Counted from the first letter of the stretch, positions 1 through 10,041 are shown. The stretch is DNA of 41,344 bases from Clostridiales bacterium (GCA_015058185.1 SVCV01000002.1:1-41344), one strand, 5' to 3'. Translations and numbers: made by a program. The notes: generated by a model from the sequence alone, not told the origin.

Positions 1-107
1 ACCGGAAGAGCCTGGCAAACCAATACGGAAATCCCAACGAAATCATCCGCCGCCCCTTCGACTGGGAAGAAGCGGAACGGATCTTAAACGAAGAATATCT
101 GATGTAA
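1..107 (+). CDS. 3' end of a CDS truncated by the window edge (C-terminus ...RKSLANQYGNPNEIIRRPFDWEEAERILNEEYLM*)
   Basis: Open frame from base 3 to TAA at 105-107, followed by a terminator hairpin; product not identifiable. Confidence 0.55.
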   Translation, partial: RKSLANQYGNPNEIIRRPFDWEEAERILNEEYLM

Positions 108-130
108 GTACCATCTTCATCCTTTAAAAG

Positions 131-163
131 ACAAGACCCGGAGATCTCTCCGGGTCTTGTCTT
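131..163. terminator. Bidirectional intrinsic terminator between convergent genes
   Basis: acaagacccggagatctctccgggtcttgt perfect hairpin, A-rich 5' side and T-rich 3' side. Confidence 0.75.
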
Positions 164-165
164 CT

Positions 166-840
166 TTATACCCACTGAATGTTTTCTTTTCCGGCACCCA
201 GCTCAAAGTGATATTTCACAATGCCCAGATCCACTTTTGCGAAGAAGCCCAATTTCGCCTTTGCAGCCACTTTTTCATCCTTTTCGAGACTCAGGTAGAA
301 TTGCTGCTGATTGACGGCTGTAGGGGCTAAAAGAGCGGTTTCCACGCCCTTCCGGAACCAGTCCGGAGAGTCGGAAGTCAGGTTGCTGACTTTTTCGGAA
401 GACTTCGACTTGTGGGGTGTTCCCGGGGTGACGCCATAACCCAAAGCAATAACAAGAAGAAGCTTCTCCCCTTCCCGAACGTCCACAGGTGCATGGCCCT
501 TCTTGTATGTAAGACCGACCCAACAGGTATTGAGTCCCAGCTGCTGGGCCTTCAAAACCAGCCGCTGTCCGAAGTATCCGCACTTCTCCTCAAACCCCTC
601 ACCGGGAGTTCCCACCAAAGCGAAATAGTTGGCTGCATTCTTTACCAACCCGTAAGAAGTCTTTCCTGCGCCGAAGGCCTTCGGCTCGTTCACCATAAGC
701 TGGATCCGAAGGCCGCTTTCCTCGTTGCAGCGCCGAACTTCTTCCTGAAGAACGGCCAGAGCCTCCGTCTCTATGGGCTTATCGGAATACAAACGAACGC
801 TGTGGCGTTCGTTTATTGCCTGCAGAATATCCATGCGCAA
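166..840 (-). CDS. Nitroreductase family protein (TM1586-like)
   Basis: 224 aa; N-terminal INERHSVRLYSDKPIE motif, AQQLGLNTCWVGLTY, C-terminal nitroreductase-like half. Confidence 0.8.
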   Translation of the reverse strand: MRMDILQAINERHSVRLYSDKPIETEALAVLQEEVRRCNEESGLRIQLMVNEPKAFGAGKTSYGLVKNAANYFALVGTPGEGFEEKCGYFGQRLVLKAQQLGLNTCWVGLTYKKGHAPVDVREGEKLLLVIALGYGVTPGTPHKSKSSEKVSNLTSDSPDWFRKGVETALLAPTAVNQQQFYLSLEKDEKVAAKAKLGFFAKVDLGIVKYHFELGAGKENIQWV

Positions 841-847
841 CCCTTTC

Positions 848-880
848 TAAAAAAAGGACCCGGAGATTTCGATCCGGGCC
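848..880 (-). terminator. Intrinsic terminator of the pyrH-...-nfeD operon
   Basis: Minus strand GGCCCGGATcgaaATCTCCGGGTCC followed by TTTTTTT. Confidence 0.7.
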
Positions 881-893
881 ACTCTGAAATGTC

Positions 894-1337
894 TTATTTT
901 ACGACCAGCTTTACACCCTCAATACGGAGGATGGTAACTTCCCGTCCCTTAGGAATGGTAACGGAGGGATCTTCTGCAATGGCAGTCCACTGCTGATGAC
1001 CTACGCTGGCGATACCGGAACGCTGGGGAGTAATGTCGGCAACCACAAGTGCTTTCTGTCCGACCAAAAGCTCTTCTTTTTCCATGACCTTGCCCTTGCG
1101 GACCCGCTTTTCCAGCAAAGGCTTTGTAAGATAAAGCATAACGATGGAAATGGCAACAAAAGCAGCCACCTGAACGATGGTAGGCAGTTTGAGAACGGCG
1201 ATGACCGCAGCAGCCAGGGCACCGATGGCAAACCAGATCGTGGTCAGGCCACGGGAAAAAACTTCAACGACAGCAAAGATCGCAGCGATAACGACCCATA
1301 CGAGAATAATGTGTTCTAAAAAGAAGGATGTATCCAT
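894..1337 (-). CDS. NfeD-like membrane protein (short, protease-less type)
   Basis: 147 aa; two to three TM segments (WFAIGALAAAVIAVL) plus C-terminal OB-like domain (VGQKALVVADITPQRSGIASVGHQQWTAIAE). Confidence 0.8.
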   Translation of the reverse strand: MDTSFFLEHIILVWVVIAAIFAVVEVFSRGLTTIWFAIGALAAAVIAVLKLPTIVQVAAFVAISIVMLYLTKPLLEKRVRKGKVMEKEELLVGQKALVVADITPQRSGIASVGHQQWTAIAEDPSVTIPKGREVTILRIEGVKLVVK

Positions 1338-1338
1338 G

Positions 1339-2421
1339 TTAATTTTCCCTTTCCATTTCCAAGTTTTCTTCTACCAGCTTCAAGAGAGCTTCTACCATCT
1401 GGCTTTCCTCTACCGTGTGAAGGGATTCTCCCTTTCGGAATAAAAGGCCTTTTCCTTTTCCGCAGGCCAAACCCAAATCCGCATGACGGGCTTCACCGGG
1501 GCCGTTTACTTCACAGCCCATGACCGCTACAGTCAAAACCGGAAGTCCTAAAGCTTCCCTTTGTGCTTCGATGGGTTCCAGGGCCTTTTGTACGGTTTTT
1601 GCTACGTTTTCCAAATCCACGGAGGTTCGTCCGCAAGTGGGACAGGACACCAGGTTAATGGAACCCTTCCGCAGGCCAAGAGCCCGCAGAATATCTTTGG
1701 CCAGATAAACCTCCTCAACAGGATCTCCCGTAAGAGATACCCGCATGGTATCACCGATACCATCCAGAAGAAGAGAACCGATACCAATGGCGGATTTTAA
1801 ACGTCCCCGATCCCCGGGACCGGCTTCTGTAAGGCCGATATGTAAAGGAATGTCCGTCTGTGCGGACAAAAGGCGATGAGCCGCAAGATTTAACGGAACA
1901 TCGGAAGATTTCAGCGAAAGGACCAAATCATGGAATCCGAAGGCTTCCACTTTTTCCGCAGTCCGCAGAGCACTTTCCGCAAGGGCCTCCGCCGTAGGAC
2001 CGCCATACTTTGCCAGCAGTTCCTTTTCCAAGGATCCGGAATTGACCCCTACACGAATGGGGATCCCTGCAGCTTTTGCCTCGTCCAAAACCGCCTTCAG
2101 CCGGTCTTCGCTGCCGATATTTCCGGGGTTGACCCGAACCTTGGATGCACCGGCTTTAATGGCCGCAATGGCCAATCTATAGTCAAAATGGATATCCGCA
2201 ACTACGGGCAAGGGAGACTCTTTGCAGATGGTCTTCATGGCTTCCGCAGCTTCCATATCCGGAACCGCACAGCGTATGATCTGGCATCCGGCTTCCGCAA
2301 GGCGCCGGATCTGATCCAAAGTCGCTTTCGGATCCCGGGTATTTGTGTTGGTCATGGACTGGATGCTCACGGGAGCACCGCCGCCGATAGGAACATTGCC
2401 GCAGAACACTTGCCTGGTCAT
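1339..2421 (-). CDS. ispG: 4-hydroxy-3-methylbut-2-en-1-yl diphosphate synthase
   Basis: 360 aa; GGGAPVSIQSMTNTNTRD, CPTCGRTSVDL, VMGCEVNGPGEARHADLG. Confidence 0.97.
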   Translation of the reverse strand: MTRQVFCGNVPIGGGAPVSIQSMTNTNTRDPKATLDQIRRLAEAGCQIIRCAVPDMEAAEAMKTICKESPLPVVADIHFDYRLAIAAIKAGASKVRVNPGNIGSEDRLKAVLDEAKAAGIPIRVGVNSGSLEKELLAKYGGPTAEALAESALRTAEKVEAFGFHDLVLSLKSSDVPLNLAAHRLLSAQTDIPLHIGLTEAGPGDRGRLKSAIGIGSLLLDGIGDTMRVSLTGDPVEEVYLAKDILRALGLRKGSINLVSCPTCGRTSVDLENVAKTVQKALEPIEAQREALGLPVLTVAVMGCEVNGPGEARHADLGLACGKGKGLLFRKGESLHTVEESQMVEALLKLVEENLEMEREN

Positions 2422-2467
2422 TTTCGGATTTCCTTTCTGTAAAATTTCCTTGTTTTATATACCACGT

Positions 2468-3487
2468 TTAGTTCAGAATAAACCGACCTACGTCCTGGAA
2501 GACCAAATAGCCCGCCAGGGCCATGATCAGAACAAATCCAATAAAATGGATCTTCCCTTCCATGTCATCGGTAAGTTTCTTTCCCGTAAAGAGCCGAATG
2601 ATCATGAGAAGCAGCCGACCGCCGTCAAGAGACGGGAACGGGATCATATTGATAATGGCCAGGTTCAGACTGATAAGAGCCATCAGGTTGGCAACATAGA
2701 TGAATCCCAGCTTTGCTTGCTGATTGATAATGGTGACGATGCCTACAGGCCCCACAAGATCCGTCATGGATCCCCGGCCGGTAAAGAGCTGCTTCAGATA
2801 AGTGGCCATATCCGACAGGATCTCGCCGCAGCTGTCCACAGCCAAAGGTAAGGACAGGAAAAAGTTGTGGGAAACCGTAGGGATCACACCGATCACAAGG
2901 TCTCCCTGTACCTCATCCGTGACCGGCGTACAGGTAAAGGTAAGCGTCTCTCTTCCGCCATCTCCTGCGCGAAGAATGGTTACCGTAACAGGAGAACCCC
3001 CATTTTGGTTAATGATCTCTTTCACATCTTCCCAGGAGCGGATCTTTTCCCCATTGACTTCTTTGATCTTATCACCGGGCAAAATTCCCGCTTCGTAAGC
3101 GGGAGAGCCATCCCGCACTTCCGAAAGGTCATTGGCGTAAAAACCTACAGCCGTAAGCATGATGGCCACGATCAGGATGGCCAAAACCACGTTCATTAAA
3201 GATCCGGCAACGACTACGAGGGCCTTGGCCGGGAACTTTTTATTGTTAAAAGCCCGGGGATCCGGAGAATCCTCATCCTCCCCTTCCATTCGGACAAAAC
3301 CGCCGATAGGCAGGCACCGAAGGGAGTACTCCGTATCGCCCTTCTTTTTGTGGAAGATCCGGGGGCCCATTCCCAAGGAGAATTCGTTGACCCGAATCCC
3401 TACTGCCTTTGCGGTGATAAAATGGCCGAATTCATGAGCCAAAATTAAAACGCAAAATACAATTATGGCGTAAATAGCTGTCAGCAT
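2468..3487 (-). CDS. rseP: RIP metalloprotease RseP (site-2 protease)
   Basis: 339 aa; HEFGH zinc motif, PDZ domain, NMIPFPSLDGGRLL. Confidence 0.95.
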   Translation of the reverse strand: MLTAIYAIIVFCVLILAHEFGHFITAKAVGIRVNEFSLGMGPRIFHKKKGDTEYSLRCLPIGGFVRMEGEDEDSPDPRAFNNKKFPAKALVVVAGSLMNVVLAILIVAIMLTAVGFYANDLSEVRDGSPAYEAGILPGDKIKEVNGEKIRSWEDVKEIINQNGGSPVTVTILRAGDGGRETLTFTCTPVTDEVQGDLVIGVIPTVSHNFFLSLPLAVDSCGEILSDMATYLKQLFTGRGSMTDLVGPVGIVTIINQQAKLGFIYVANLMALISLNLAIINMIPFPSLDGGRLLLMIIRLFTGKKLTDDMEGKIHFIGFVLIMALAGYLVFQDVGRFILN

Positions 3488-4617
3488 GCGTTGATTTTCC
3501 CCTTAACTTCTTTATCAATCTCTAAGATATCCTGCAATCCCGGATCCCTGACCGGAATATGCTGTTCCATTTCCCTTTCAATGATATGCCCAATATCCGT
3601 GAAACCTATCTCTTTTTTCAGGAATTTTGCAACCAGAGCTTCGTTTGCACCGTTGAGGACCACGGGATAGCTGTCCCCTGCTTCCATGGCTTTATAGGCG
3701 AGATCCAGACACTTAAAGACCTTTCGGTCCACCCCTTCAAAGGTCAGGCTGCCTAAAGAGATAAAATCGATGCCCTCATCGGAATTGGGGATCCGGTCAG
3801 GCCAGCCGAGAGCCAAACTGATGGGGATCCGCATATCGGGAAGGCCCAGCTGCGCAAGGACGCTGTGATCCTTAAACTGAACCATGGAATGAACAATGCT
3901 TTGAGGATGAACCAGCACCCGAACCTTTTCAGGAGGCAGGTTAAAAAGCCAACAGGCTTCCATAACTTCCAGCCCCTTGTTCATCATAGATGCAGAGTCG
4001 ATGGTGACCTTGGCACCCATGGACCAGTTGGGATGGCGAAGCGCTTGCTCCACGGTGACCTGTTCCAGCTGCTCCAAAGAATAACCGCGGAAAGGACCGC
4101 CGGATGCCGTGAGATAAATGTTCTCCACTTCCCGGTTTTCGTTTCCTTCGAGGCACTGGAAAATAGCACTGTGTTCGCTGTCCACAGGAAGCAGCCGCAC
4201 GCCTGCAGCCTTTACCTTGTCCATGACCAGCTTACCGCCGGCAACCAACGTTTCCTTGTTGGCAAGGGCAATATCCTTGCCCGCATCAATGGCGGCACAG
4301 GTGGGTTCCAGACCGGCAATGCCTACCAGAGAGTTCAAAACCAGGTCGCTGTCCCCTTCCTTCGCCAAAGTCTTAAGCCCTTCCGTTCCCCACAGAACTT
4401 CCATTCCGGGAAATTCTTTCTGCAGAGCCAAGGCGTCTTCCGGGCTTTCAACACAAAGGGCCCGGGGCTGAAATTGCCGGGCCTGAACCTTTAGAAGCTC
4501 TATATTCCTTCCGCAAGTCAGGATCTCAACCTGAAAACGGTCCGGATTTTTTTCGATAATATCCAGGGCCTGGGTCCCAATGGAACCCGTAGACCCGAGA
4601 ATCGTGATTTTCTTCAT
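3481..4617 (-). CDS. dxr: 1-deoxy-D-xylulose 5-phosphate reductoisomerase
   Basis: 378 aa; ILGSTGSIGTQALDI, ALANKETLVAGG, LPVDSEHSAIFQCL, TASGGPFRG. Confidence 0.97.
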   Translation of the reverse strand: MKKITILGSTGSIGTQALDIIEKNPDRFQVEILTCGRNIELLKVQARQFQPRALCVESPEDALALQKEFPGMEVLWGTEGLKTLAKEGDSDLVLNSLVGIAGLEPTCAAIDAGKDIALANKETLVAGGKLVMDKVKAAGVRLLPVDSEHSAIFQCLEGNENREVENIYLTASGGPFRGYSLEQLEQVTVEQALRHPNWSMGAKVTIDSASMMNKGLEVMEACWLFNLPPEKVRVLVHPQSIVHSMVQFKDHSVLAQLGLPDMRIPISLALGWPDRIPNSDEGIDFISLGSLTFEGVDRKVFKCLDLAYKAMEAGDSYPVVLNGANEALVAKFLKKEIGFTDIGHIIEREMEQHIPVRDPGLQDILEIDKEVKGKINAC

Positions 4618-4634
4618 AAAACTACCTTCAGATG

Positions 4635-5429
4635 TTATAGGATCACCAGGGAGATATAGTAGTAGATGATAGGGGCGGTAAAGAGAACGCTGTCAAAGCG
4701 ATCCAGGATCCCGCCGTGTCCGGGGATCAGATTGCCGTAATCTTTGATGCCCATCTTTCTCTTGAAAATAGAGGCAGTCAGGTCACCCAGCTGTGCAACG
4801 CCGCCGGCGATCACACCGATGATGATGCAATGGATCAGCAAATCATGGGATACGAAGATCAAACCGAACAGGAAGCAAAGAACGGTACTTCCTACAAAGC
4901 CGCCGATGCAGCCGGCAACGGTTTTCTTAGGGCTGATCTTGGGGCAAAGCTTTCTCTTACCAAAGGCCATTCCTGCGAAATAAGCAAAAATGTCTGCGCC
5001 GAAGGAAGCGAAAATAACCAACCAAACCAAAATCCCGTGCTGGGTCTGATCGATGAGAACGATGTGGAAAGAGAAAAATACCACATAAACGATGCCGATA
5101 ATGGTGGACATACCGTCCTCCAGCTTCCGCTCATCAATGCGGAAGAGGTACAGGAAGGACAGGAATACCATGGCAAAGAGCCAAAGCAGATACCAATTGG
5201 TGTCGATCACCATAGAGGTTCGAAGGACGCCAATGGCATATAAGGTCACGGCTGCAAGATAGCCGATCCAACGGCAGGGCCGGACTTCCATCTTATCGAA
5301 ACCGTTATAAAATTCGCGGATGCCGAGCATGGCGATCACGAAGCAGCCTGCAAGAAGAACCTTGTCCCCAAGGAACACGATCACAAGCAGGGGCAGCATG
5401 ATGCAGCCGGATAAAATTCTGGTCTTCAT
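4635..5429 (-). CDS. cdsA: Phosphatidate cytidylyltransferase
   Basis: 264 aa; multi-TM with signature ...SIFKRKMGIKDYGNLIPGHGGILDRFDS. Confidence 0.96.
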   Translation of the reverse strand: MKTRILSGCIMLPLLVIVFLGDKVLLAGCFVIAMLGIREFYNGFDKMEVRPCRWIGYLAAVTLYAIGVLRTSMVIDTNWYLLWLFAMVFLSFLYLFRIDERKLEDGMSTIIGIVYVVFFSFHIVLIDQTQHGILVWLVIFASFGADIFAYFAGMAFGKRKLCPKISPKKTVAGCIGGFVGSTVLCFLFGLIFVSHDLLIHCIIIGVIAGGVAQLGDLTASIFKRKMGIKDYGNLIPGHGGILDRFDSVLFTAPIIYYYISLVIL

Positions 5430-5465
5430 CTATTTTCTCCAATGGAAGGTCGCCCTTCCCTTTTA

Positions 5466-6179
5466 TTAAGAACGAGCACCACCGAAAAGCCGGCTTCTGC
5501 TCTGATATTCCGTAATGGCCTTCTCCAAACATTCCGGAGTGAAATCCGGCCAAAGGACATCTGTAAAAACAAGTTCGCTGTATGCGCTTTGCCAAAGGAG
5601 AAAATTGCTCAGACGGATCTCCCCACTGGTGCGGATCACCAGATCCGGATCCGGAACATCGGGAGCATATAAATTCTGAGAAATCATTTCTTCCGTGATC
5701 TCCTCCGGCTTCAGTTCACCGGCGGCAGCTTTTTCCGCCAAGGCACGGACACTGTGGACCAGTTCATTTCTTCCGCCGTAATTCAAAGCGATACAAAACT
5801 GAAGACCCGTATTGTCTTTCGTAGTCTCCAGGGCATTTTCCAGGGTTTTCACCACAGCAGGGTCTAAATTTTTCCAATCCCCAAGGATCCGAAGTTTAAC
5901 ATTATTCCGATGAAGTTCCGCCAGTTCTCTCTCGATGTAAACGAGCAGAAGACGGAAGATCCCGGAAACCTCCTCCAGAGGACGCTTCCAGTTTTCCGTG
6001 GAAAAAGCATAGACCGTCAGGTAGGAGATCCCTATATCCGAGGCAGCTCTGACAATTTTGATCAAAGCTTCCATACCTTCATTATGTCCGAAAAGCCGGG
6101 GTTTGTTTCTCATTTTCGCCCACCGTCCGTTACCATCCATAACAATGGCAACATGGGCAGGCAGTCTTGTCAAATCCAA
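5466..6179 (-). CDS. uppS: Isoprenyl transferase (undecaprenyl diphosphate synthase)
   Basis: 237 aa; HVAIVMDGNGRWAK, GGRNELV, PDPDLVIRTSGEIRLSNFLLWQSAYSE. Confidence 0.97.
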   Translation of the reverse strand: MDLTRLPAHVAIVMDGNGRWAKMRNKPRLFGHNEGMEALIKIVRAASDIGISYLTVYAFSTENWKRPLEEVSGIFRLLLVYIERELAELHRNNVKLRILGDWKNLDPAVVKTLENALETTKDNTGLQFCIALNYGGRNELVHSVRALAEKAAAGELKPEEITEEMISQNLYAPDVPDPDLVIRTSGEIRLSNFLLWQSAYSELVFTDVLWPDFTPECLEKAITEYQSRSRLFGGARS

Positions 6180-6191
6180 TGCTCCTCCTCC

Positions 6192-6401
6192 TTAGCAGTC
6201 AGCTTCATACGCAGGAACCCTGCAAACGGTCAGCAAAAGACCCTCTTCCGTTTCTTTCTGGCGAATCACGCGAAGAGGTCCTTCTACAGGCTGTCGGCTG
6301 CGGGGATCAGTTTCCTCAATACGGCAGGAAAGTCCCTCAAGCACATTGAGCGCCCGGGACAATTCCATACCTAAAACATTTGATACCTTCTTATCCGGCA
6401 T
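6192..6401 (-). CDS. Small 69-aa protein with a PASTA-like half-motif, between frr and uppS
   Basis: Frame MPDKKVSNVLGMELSRALNVLEGLSCRIEETDPRSRQPVEGPLRVIRQKETEEGLLLTVCRVPAYEADC; ATG at 6401 sits directly after the frr stop (6403); start chosen downstream of the longer listed ORF. Confidence 0.7.
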   Translation of the reverse strand: MPDKKVSNVLGMELSRALNVLEGLSCRIEETDPRSRQPVEGPLRVIRQKETEEGLLLTVCRVPAYEADC

Positions 6402-6402
6402 C

Positions 6403-6957
6403 TTAAACTTCCATAATTTCCTTTTCTTTGTTGGCGCAGATCTCATCAATTTCCTTGATGCAGTTGTCGGTCAGCTTCTGAACGGCATCCAGTTCACCCT
6501 TCAGATCGTCTTCGGTCAGTTCGCCGGCCTTTTCCTGCTTCTTCAAAGAATCGTTGGCATCACGGCGCAGGTTACGTACAGCAACCTTGGATTCTTCGCC
6601 CAGCTTCTTAACGGTCTTGGTCAGTTCCTTACGTCTTTCTTCTGTAACCTGGGGAATTACCAGGCGAACTACCTTACCATCGTTGGAGGGATTGATTCCC
6701 AGATTTGCAACGTTGATGGCCTTTTCGATGTCTGCGATGGACTTGGGATCGAAGGGAGCGATCATCAGAGTCCGGGGATCGGGAGCAGAAATGTTAGAGA
6801 TATTCTTTAAGGGAGTTTCCATTCCGTAATAGTTAACAACAACACGGTCCAGCAGTGCGGGGTTTGCCCGGCCTGCCCGAACGCTGTTCAGTTCGCTCTT
6901 TAATGCGGACTTGGTCTTTTCCATTTTTTCCTTTAAATTAGTCTGGACATCACTCAT
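6403..6957 (-). CDS. frr: Ribosome recycling factor
   Basis: 184 aa; [52 protein letters not shown]. Confidence 0.97.
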   Translation of the reverse strand: MSDVQTNLKEKMEKTKSALKSELNSVRAGRANPALLDRVVVNYYGMETPLKNISNISAPDPRTLMIAPFDPKSIADIEKAINVANLGINPSNDGKVVRLVIPQVTEERRKELTKTVKKLGEESKVAVRNLRRDANDSLKKQEKAGELTEDDLKGELDAVQKLTDNCIKEIDEICANKEKEIMEV

Positions 6958-6991
6958 GGTTTATACCTCCTGAAATTTATAATTTATTATG

Positions 6992-7696
6992 TTATTTAAT
7001 GATAGTACCGATTTTTTCGCCGCAGGCTGCCCGAAGAACGCCGTCCTTCTCGCTGAGGCCAAATACATGAATGGGAATGTTGTTTTCTTTGCAGATGGAG
7101 GCTGCCGTAGCATCCATAACCCCCAGTCCCAGGGTCAGGATATCCTGATGGGTAAGGCTGTCAAAGCGCTTGGCATCGGGAACCTTTTCCGGGTCAGCAT
7201 CATAAACAGCATCGATCTTCTTTGCCAAAAGGATCACTTCTGCGCCCACTTCGGCTGCCCGCAGTGCAGCGGTAGTGTCCGTGGAGAAGAAGGGACTGCC
7301 GGTTCCGGCTGCAAAGATCACGACCTTACCGGCTTCCAGATGATCCATGGCTTTCCGGCGGGCATAGGGTTCTGCAACCTCCCGCATTTCGATGGCAGTC
7401 TGAACTCTTGTGGGAATTCCGACGGCTTCGAAAGCGGACTGCAAAGCCAGGCCGTTCATGCAGGTAGCCAGCATGCCCATGTAATCCGCCGTAGGACGAT
7501 CCATGTTGTTGCTGGTGCGGCCTCTCCAGAAATTTCCGCCGCCGACTACGACTGCGACCTGGATCCCCAGATCCGTCAGCTGCTTTACCTGAGCAGCTAC
7601 ACCGGCAAGCATCTCATCATTTAAACCAAAATGGGTTTCGCCCGCAAGGGCTTCCCCACTGATTTTCAGTAAAACTCTCTTATAAATTGCTTTCAT
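6992..7696 (-). CDS. pyrH: UMP kinase
   Basis: 234 aa; [41 protein letters not shown]. Confidence 0.97.
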   Translation of the reverse strand: MKAIYKRVLLKISGEALAGETHFGLNDEMLAGVAAQVKQLTDLGIQVAVVVGGGNFWRGRTSNNMDRPTADYMGMLATCMNGLALQSAFEAVGIPTRVQTAIEMREVAEPYARRKAMDHLEAGKVVIFAAGTGSPFFSTDTTAALRAAEVGAEVILLAKKIDAVYDADPEKVPDAKRFDSLTHQDILTLGLGVMDATAASICKENNIPIHVFGLSEKDGVLRAACGEKIGTIIK

Positions 7697-7775
7697 GAAA
7701 AGTCATCTCCCGGAAGAAAACGTCTTCCTTAATCCTACGGCCTGTCCGGCCGTTATAACAGCTTATATTTAAAAT

Positions 7776-7804
7776 ATCATATCATAAAAGAGCAATAATG
7801 ACAA
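7776..7804 (-). promoter_or_regulatory. Sigma-A-type promoter for pyrH
   Basis: Minus strand TTGTCA - 17 nt - TATGAT, about 80 nt upstream of pyrH ATG. Confidence 0.6.
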
Positions 7805-7891
7805 TCGCAAGTTTACACACAACATCATGTATTATAACTTGCTTTTTGAAGAAATCATGGTATCTTATATTGTGTCAAAAGATATCCCTTT

Positions 7892-10033
7892 TTGTCACAT
7901 TATTCCCATAAGGGGCAGGCTCCGAAAAATCCGGATCCTGGCGGAATAAGTGACGCTTTTGGCAAAATCGCATCTCTGTTTGAAGGCACAAGTACAAAAG
8001 GATTAGAGAAGATGAAAAAAATGTTTGCGAAACGAGATTCTTTCGGGAAAAGAAACTTCCTGAAGAAAGTATGTATCCCATCATGGACGGACCGTTTCCC
8101 GTTTTTAGGATTGGTCGTCCTTTCTGTGATTCTGACCATCGTGGTTGAGATTTTGAGCCGCAGATCTTTATCAGGCGGAATCCAATTTATTGGAGAAGCC
8201 CCCCTGATGTTCGGTGCAAACTGCCTGATCATCCTCACCACCCTCTCCCTGTCCCTTCTGACGACCCGCAGAACCTTCGTTACCTTCCTGCTTTCCGTTT
8301 TTTGGCTGGCTTTAGGGATCGTAAACTGCGTTCTGATGAGTTTTCGGGTCACGCCGCTCACCGCCATTGATTTGGCCATTCTGAAATCCGTTCTCAGTAT
8401 CATACAGGTATATCTGTCCCCCGGCGAGATCATCGCTGTGGCCGCAGGTGTGGCTGCGTTGGTCATCGGCATTCTCGCGGCATGGAAATTCCTTCCCCGC
8501 AGCAAGTTCTCCGTCAAACATGTACCCATCACAGCGGTCATGATCCTGCTTTTCGTAAGCGGCAGCCTGATCACATCCAATGCCTCTAACGCAAATGACG
8601 GCTTTGAAAATCTTCCGGATGCTTATGAGAACTTCGGGTTTGCCTATTGCTTTACCACAAGCCTGATCGACCAGGGGATCGATAGGCCCGAAGGATACGC
8701 AACGGAGGTCGTCGAAGATACCATAGACGAAATCCGGGAAGCTGATGTGCAAACCCAGGAAGAGACCGCAGCCAAACCCAATATTATCATGGTACAGCTG
8801 GAATCTTTCTTCGATGTTTATCGGCTGAAAAACGTAGAATTTTCCGAGGATCCTATCCCGGTTTTCCGATCCCTGCAATCGGAGCTGGGCAGCGGCTTCC
8901 TGAAAGTTCCCTCCATCGGATCCGGAACGGCCAATACGGAGTTTGAGATCCTGACCGGTATGAGCCTGGACTTCTTCGGTGCGGGTGAATATCCTTATAA
9001 AACCGTTCTGAAGAATCAAACCTGTGAAAGCATCTGTTACAATCTGAAAGAATTGGACTATACGGCCCACGCCATTCATAACCATCAGGGAAGTTTCTAC
9101 GATCGTCATGAAGTGTTCAAAAACCTGGGTTTTGACACCTTTACCTCCCTGGAATATATGGAGAATGCCGAACAAAATGAGATCGGTTGGGCAAAGGATC
9201 AAGTGCTGACCGAGGAAATTTTCAAGGCTCTTCACGCTACAAAGGAACAGGATTTCATCTACGCGATCTCCGTTCAGGCCCACGGGAAATATCCTGACGA
9301 GGTAAAAAACGAATACAGCAGCATCCAATTGGAAAACCCGGAAGATCTGCCCTACGAAGAGAAGGAAGTTCCCTTTGAATACTATCTGACGCAAATTCAG
9401 GAAACCGATGCGTTCCTTGGAGATCTGACCGAAGCTCTTGCGAAATACGAAGAACCCACTGTCCTGGTTCTTTATGGAGACCATCTTCCCAGCCTGAGTC
9501 TGGAAGATGAAGATCTTTGGGATGGAGATCGGCTGCAGACCGAATATATCATCTGGAATAATTTCGGGGCAGCAATGTCCGCAGAAGATCTCAGCACCTA
9601 TCAGCTGACTGCCCATGTACTGAAACAGCTGGGGATCGAGGAAGGAACTCTGACACAACTGCACCAAAACATGTCGGAAGATGCGGATTATCAGAAGCAC
9701 CTGGAGCTGCTGCAGTACGATATGCTCTATGGGAATATGGATACATACGGAGGAACATCTCCCTTCCTTCCCACTGACCTGCAGATGGGCTTAAAGGAGA
9801 TCCGGGTCACTTCCGTAAAACCCTGCAATTCCCAATACACCTACGTTCGGGGCAACCATTTCACACCCTTCAGCAAGGTATTTCTCAACGGAGAAGAGAT
9901 CGAAACCCATTATTTAGATCGAAATACAGTGGTAATTGAGGCATCTGAAATCATGAAAGGAACGGTCTTTACAGTGTCACAAGAGGCTGAAGACGGGGTG
10001 ATCTTAAGCACCTCCGATGAATGGATCTATTAA
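7892..10033 (+). CDS. LtaS-like sulfatase / alkaline phosphatase superfamily membrane protein
   Basis: Multi-TM N-terminus then NIIMVQLESFFD, GSGTANTEFEILTG, LVLYGDHLPSL; start uncertain (TTG 7892 or ATG 8012); C-terminal Ig/TIG-like extension. Confidence 0.88.
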   Translation: MSHYSHKGQAPKNPDPGGISDAFGKIASLFEGTSTKGLEKMKKMFAKRDSFGKRNFLKKVCIPSWTDRFPFLGLVVLSVILTIVVEILSRRSLSGGIQFIGEAPLMFGANCLIILTTLSLSLLTTRRTFVTFLLSVFWLALGIVNCVLMSFRVTPLTAIDLAILKSVLSIIQVYLSPGEIIAVAAGVAALVIGILAAWKFLPRSKFSVKHVPITAVMILLFVSGSLITSNASNANDGFENLPDAYENFGFAYCFTTSLIDQGIDRPEGYATEVVEDTIDEIREADVQTQEETAAKPNIIMVQLESFFDVYRLKNVEFSEDPIPVFRSLQSELGSGFLKVPSIGSGTANTEFEILTGMSLDFFGAGEYPYKTVLKNQTCESICYNLKELDYTAHAIHNHQGSFYDRHEVFKNLGFDTFTSLEYMENAEQNEIGWAKDQVLTEEIFKALHATKEQDFIYAISVQAHGKYPDEVKNEYSSIQLENPEDLPYEEKEVPFEYYLTQIQETDAFLGDLTEALAKYEEPTVLVLYGDHLPSLSLEDEDLWDGDRLQTEYIIWNNFGAAMSAEDLSTYQLTAHVLKQLGIEEGTLTQLHQNMSEDADYQKHLELLQYDMLYGNMDTYGGTSPFLPTDLQMGLKEIRVTSVKPCNSQYTYVRGNHFTPFSKVFLNGEEIETHYLDRNTVVIEASEIMKGTVFTVSQEAEDGVILSTSDEWIY

Positions 10034-10041
10034 AAAGAAAA

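Noticed and set aside
1930-2442. 170-aa plus-strand ORF antisense to ispG
   Set aside because: Shadow ORF; ispG on the opposite strand is unambiguous.
7862-8011. Possible riboswitch in the region upstream of the LtaS-like gene
   Set aside because: The sequence reads as continuous coding-compatible frame and no known riboswitch core motif could be matched by eye.
8312-9700. 462-aa minus-strand ORF antisense to the LtaS-like gene
   Set aside because: No family motifs; shadow ORF of a convincingly conserved gene.
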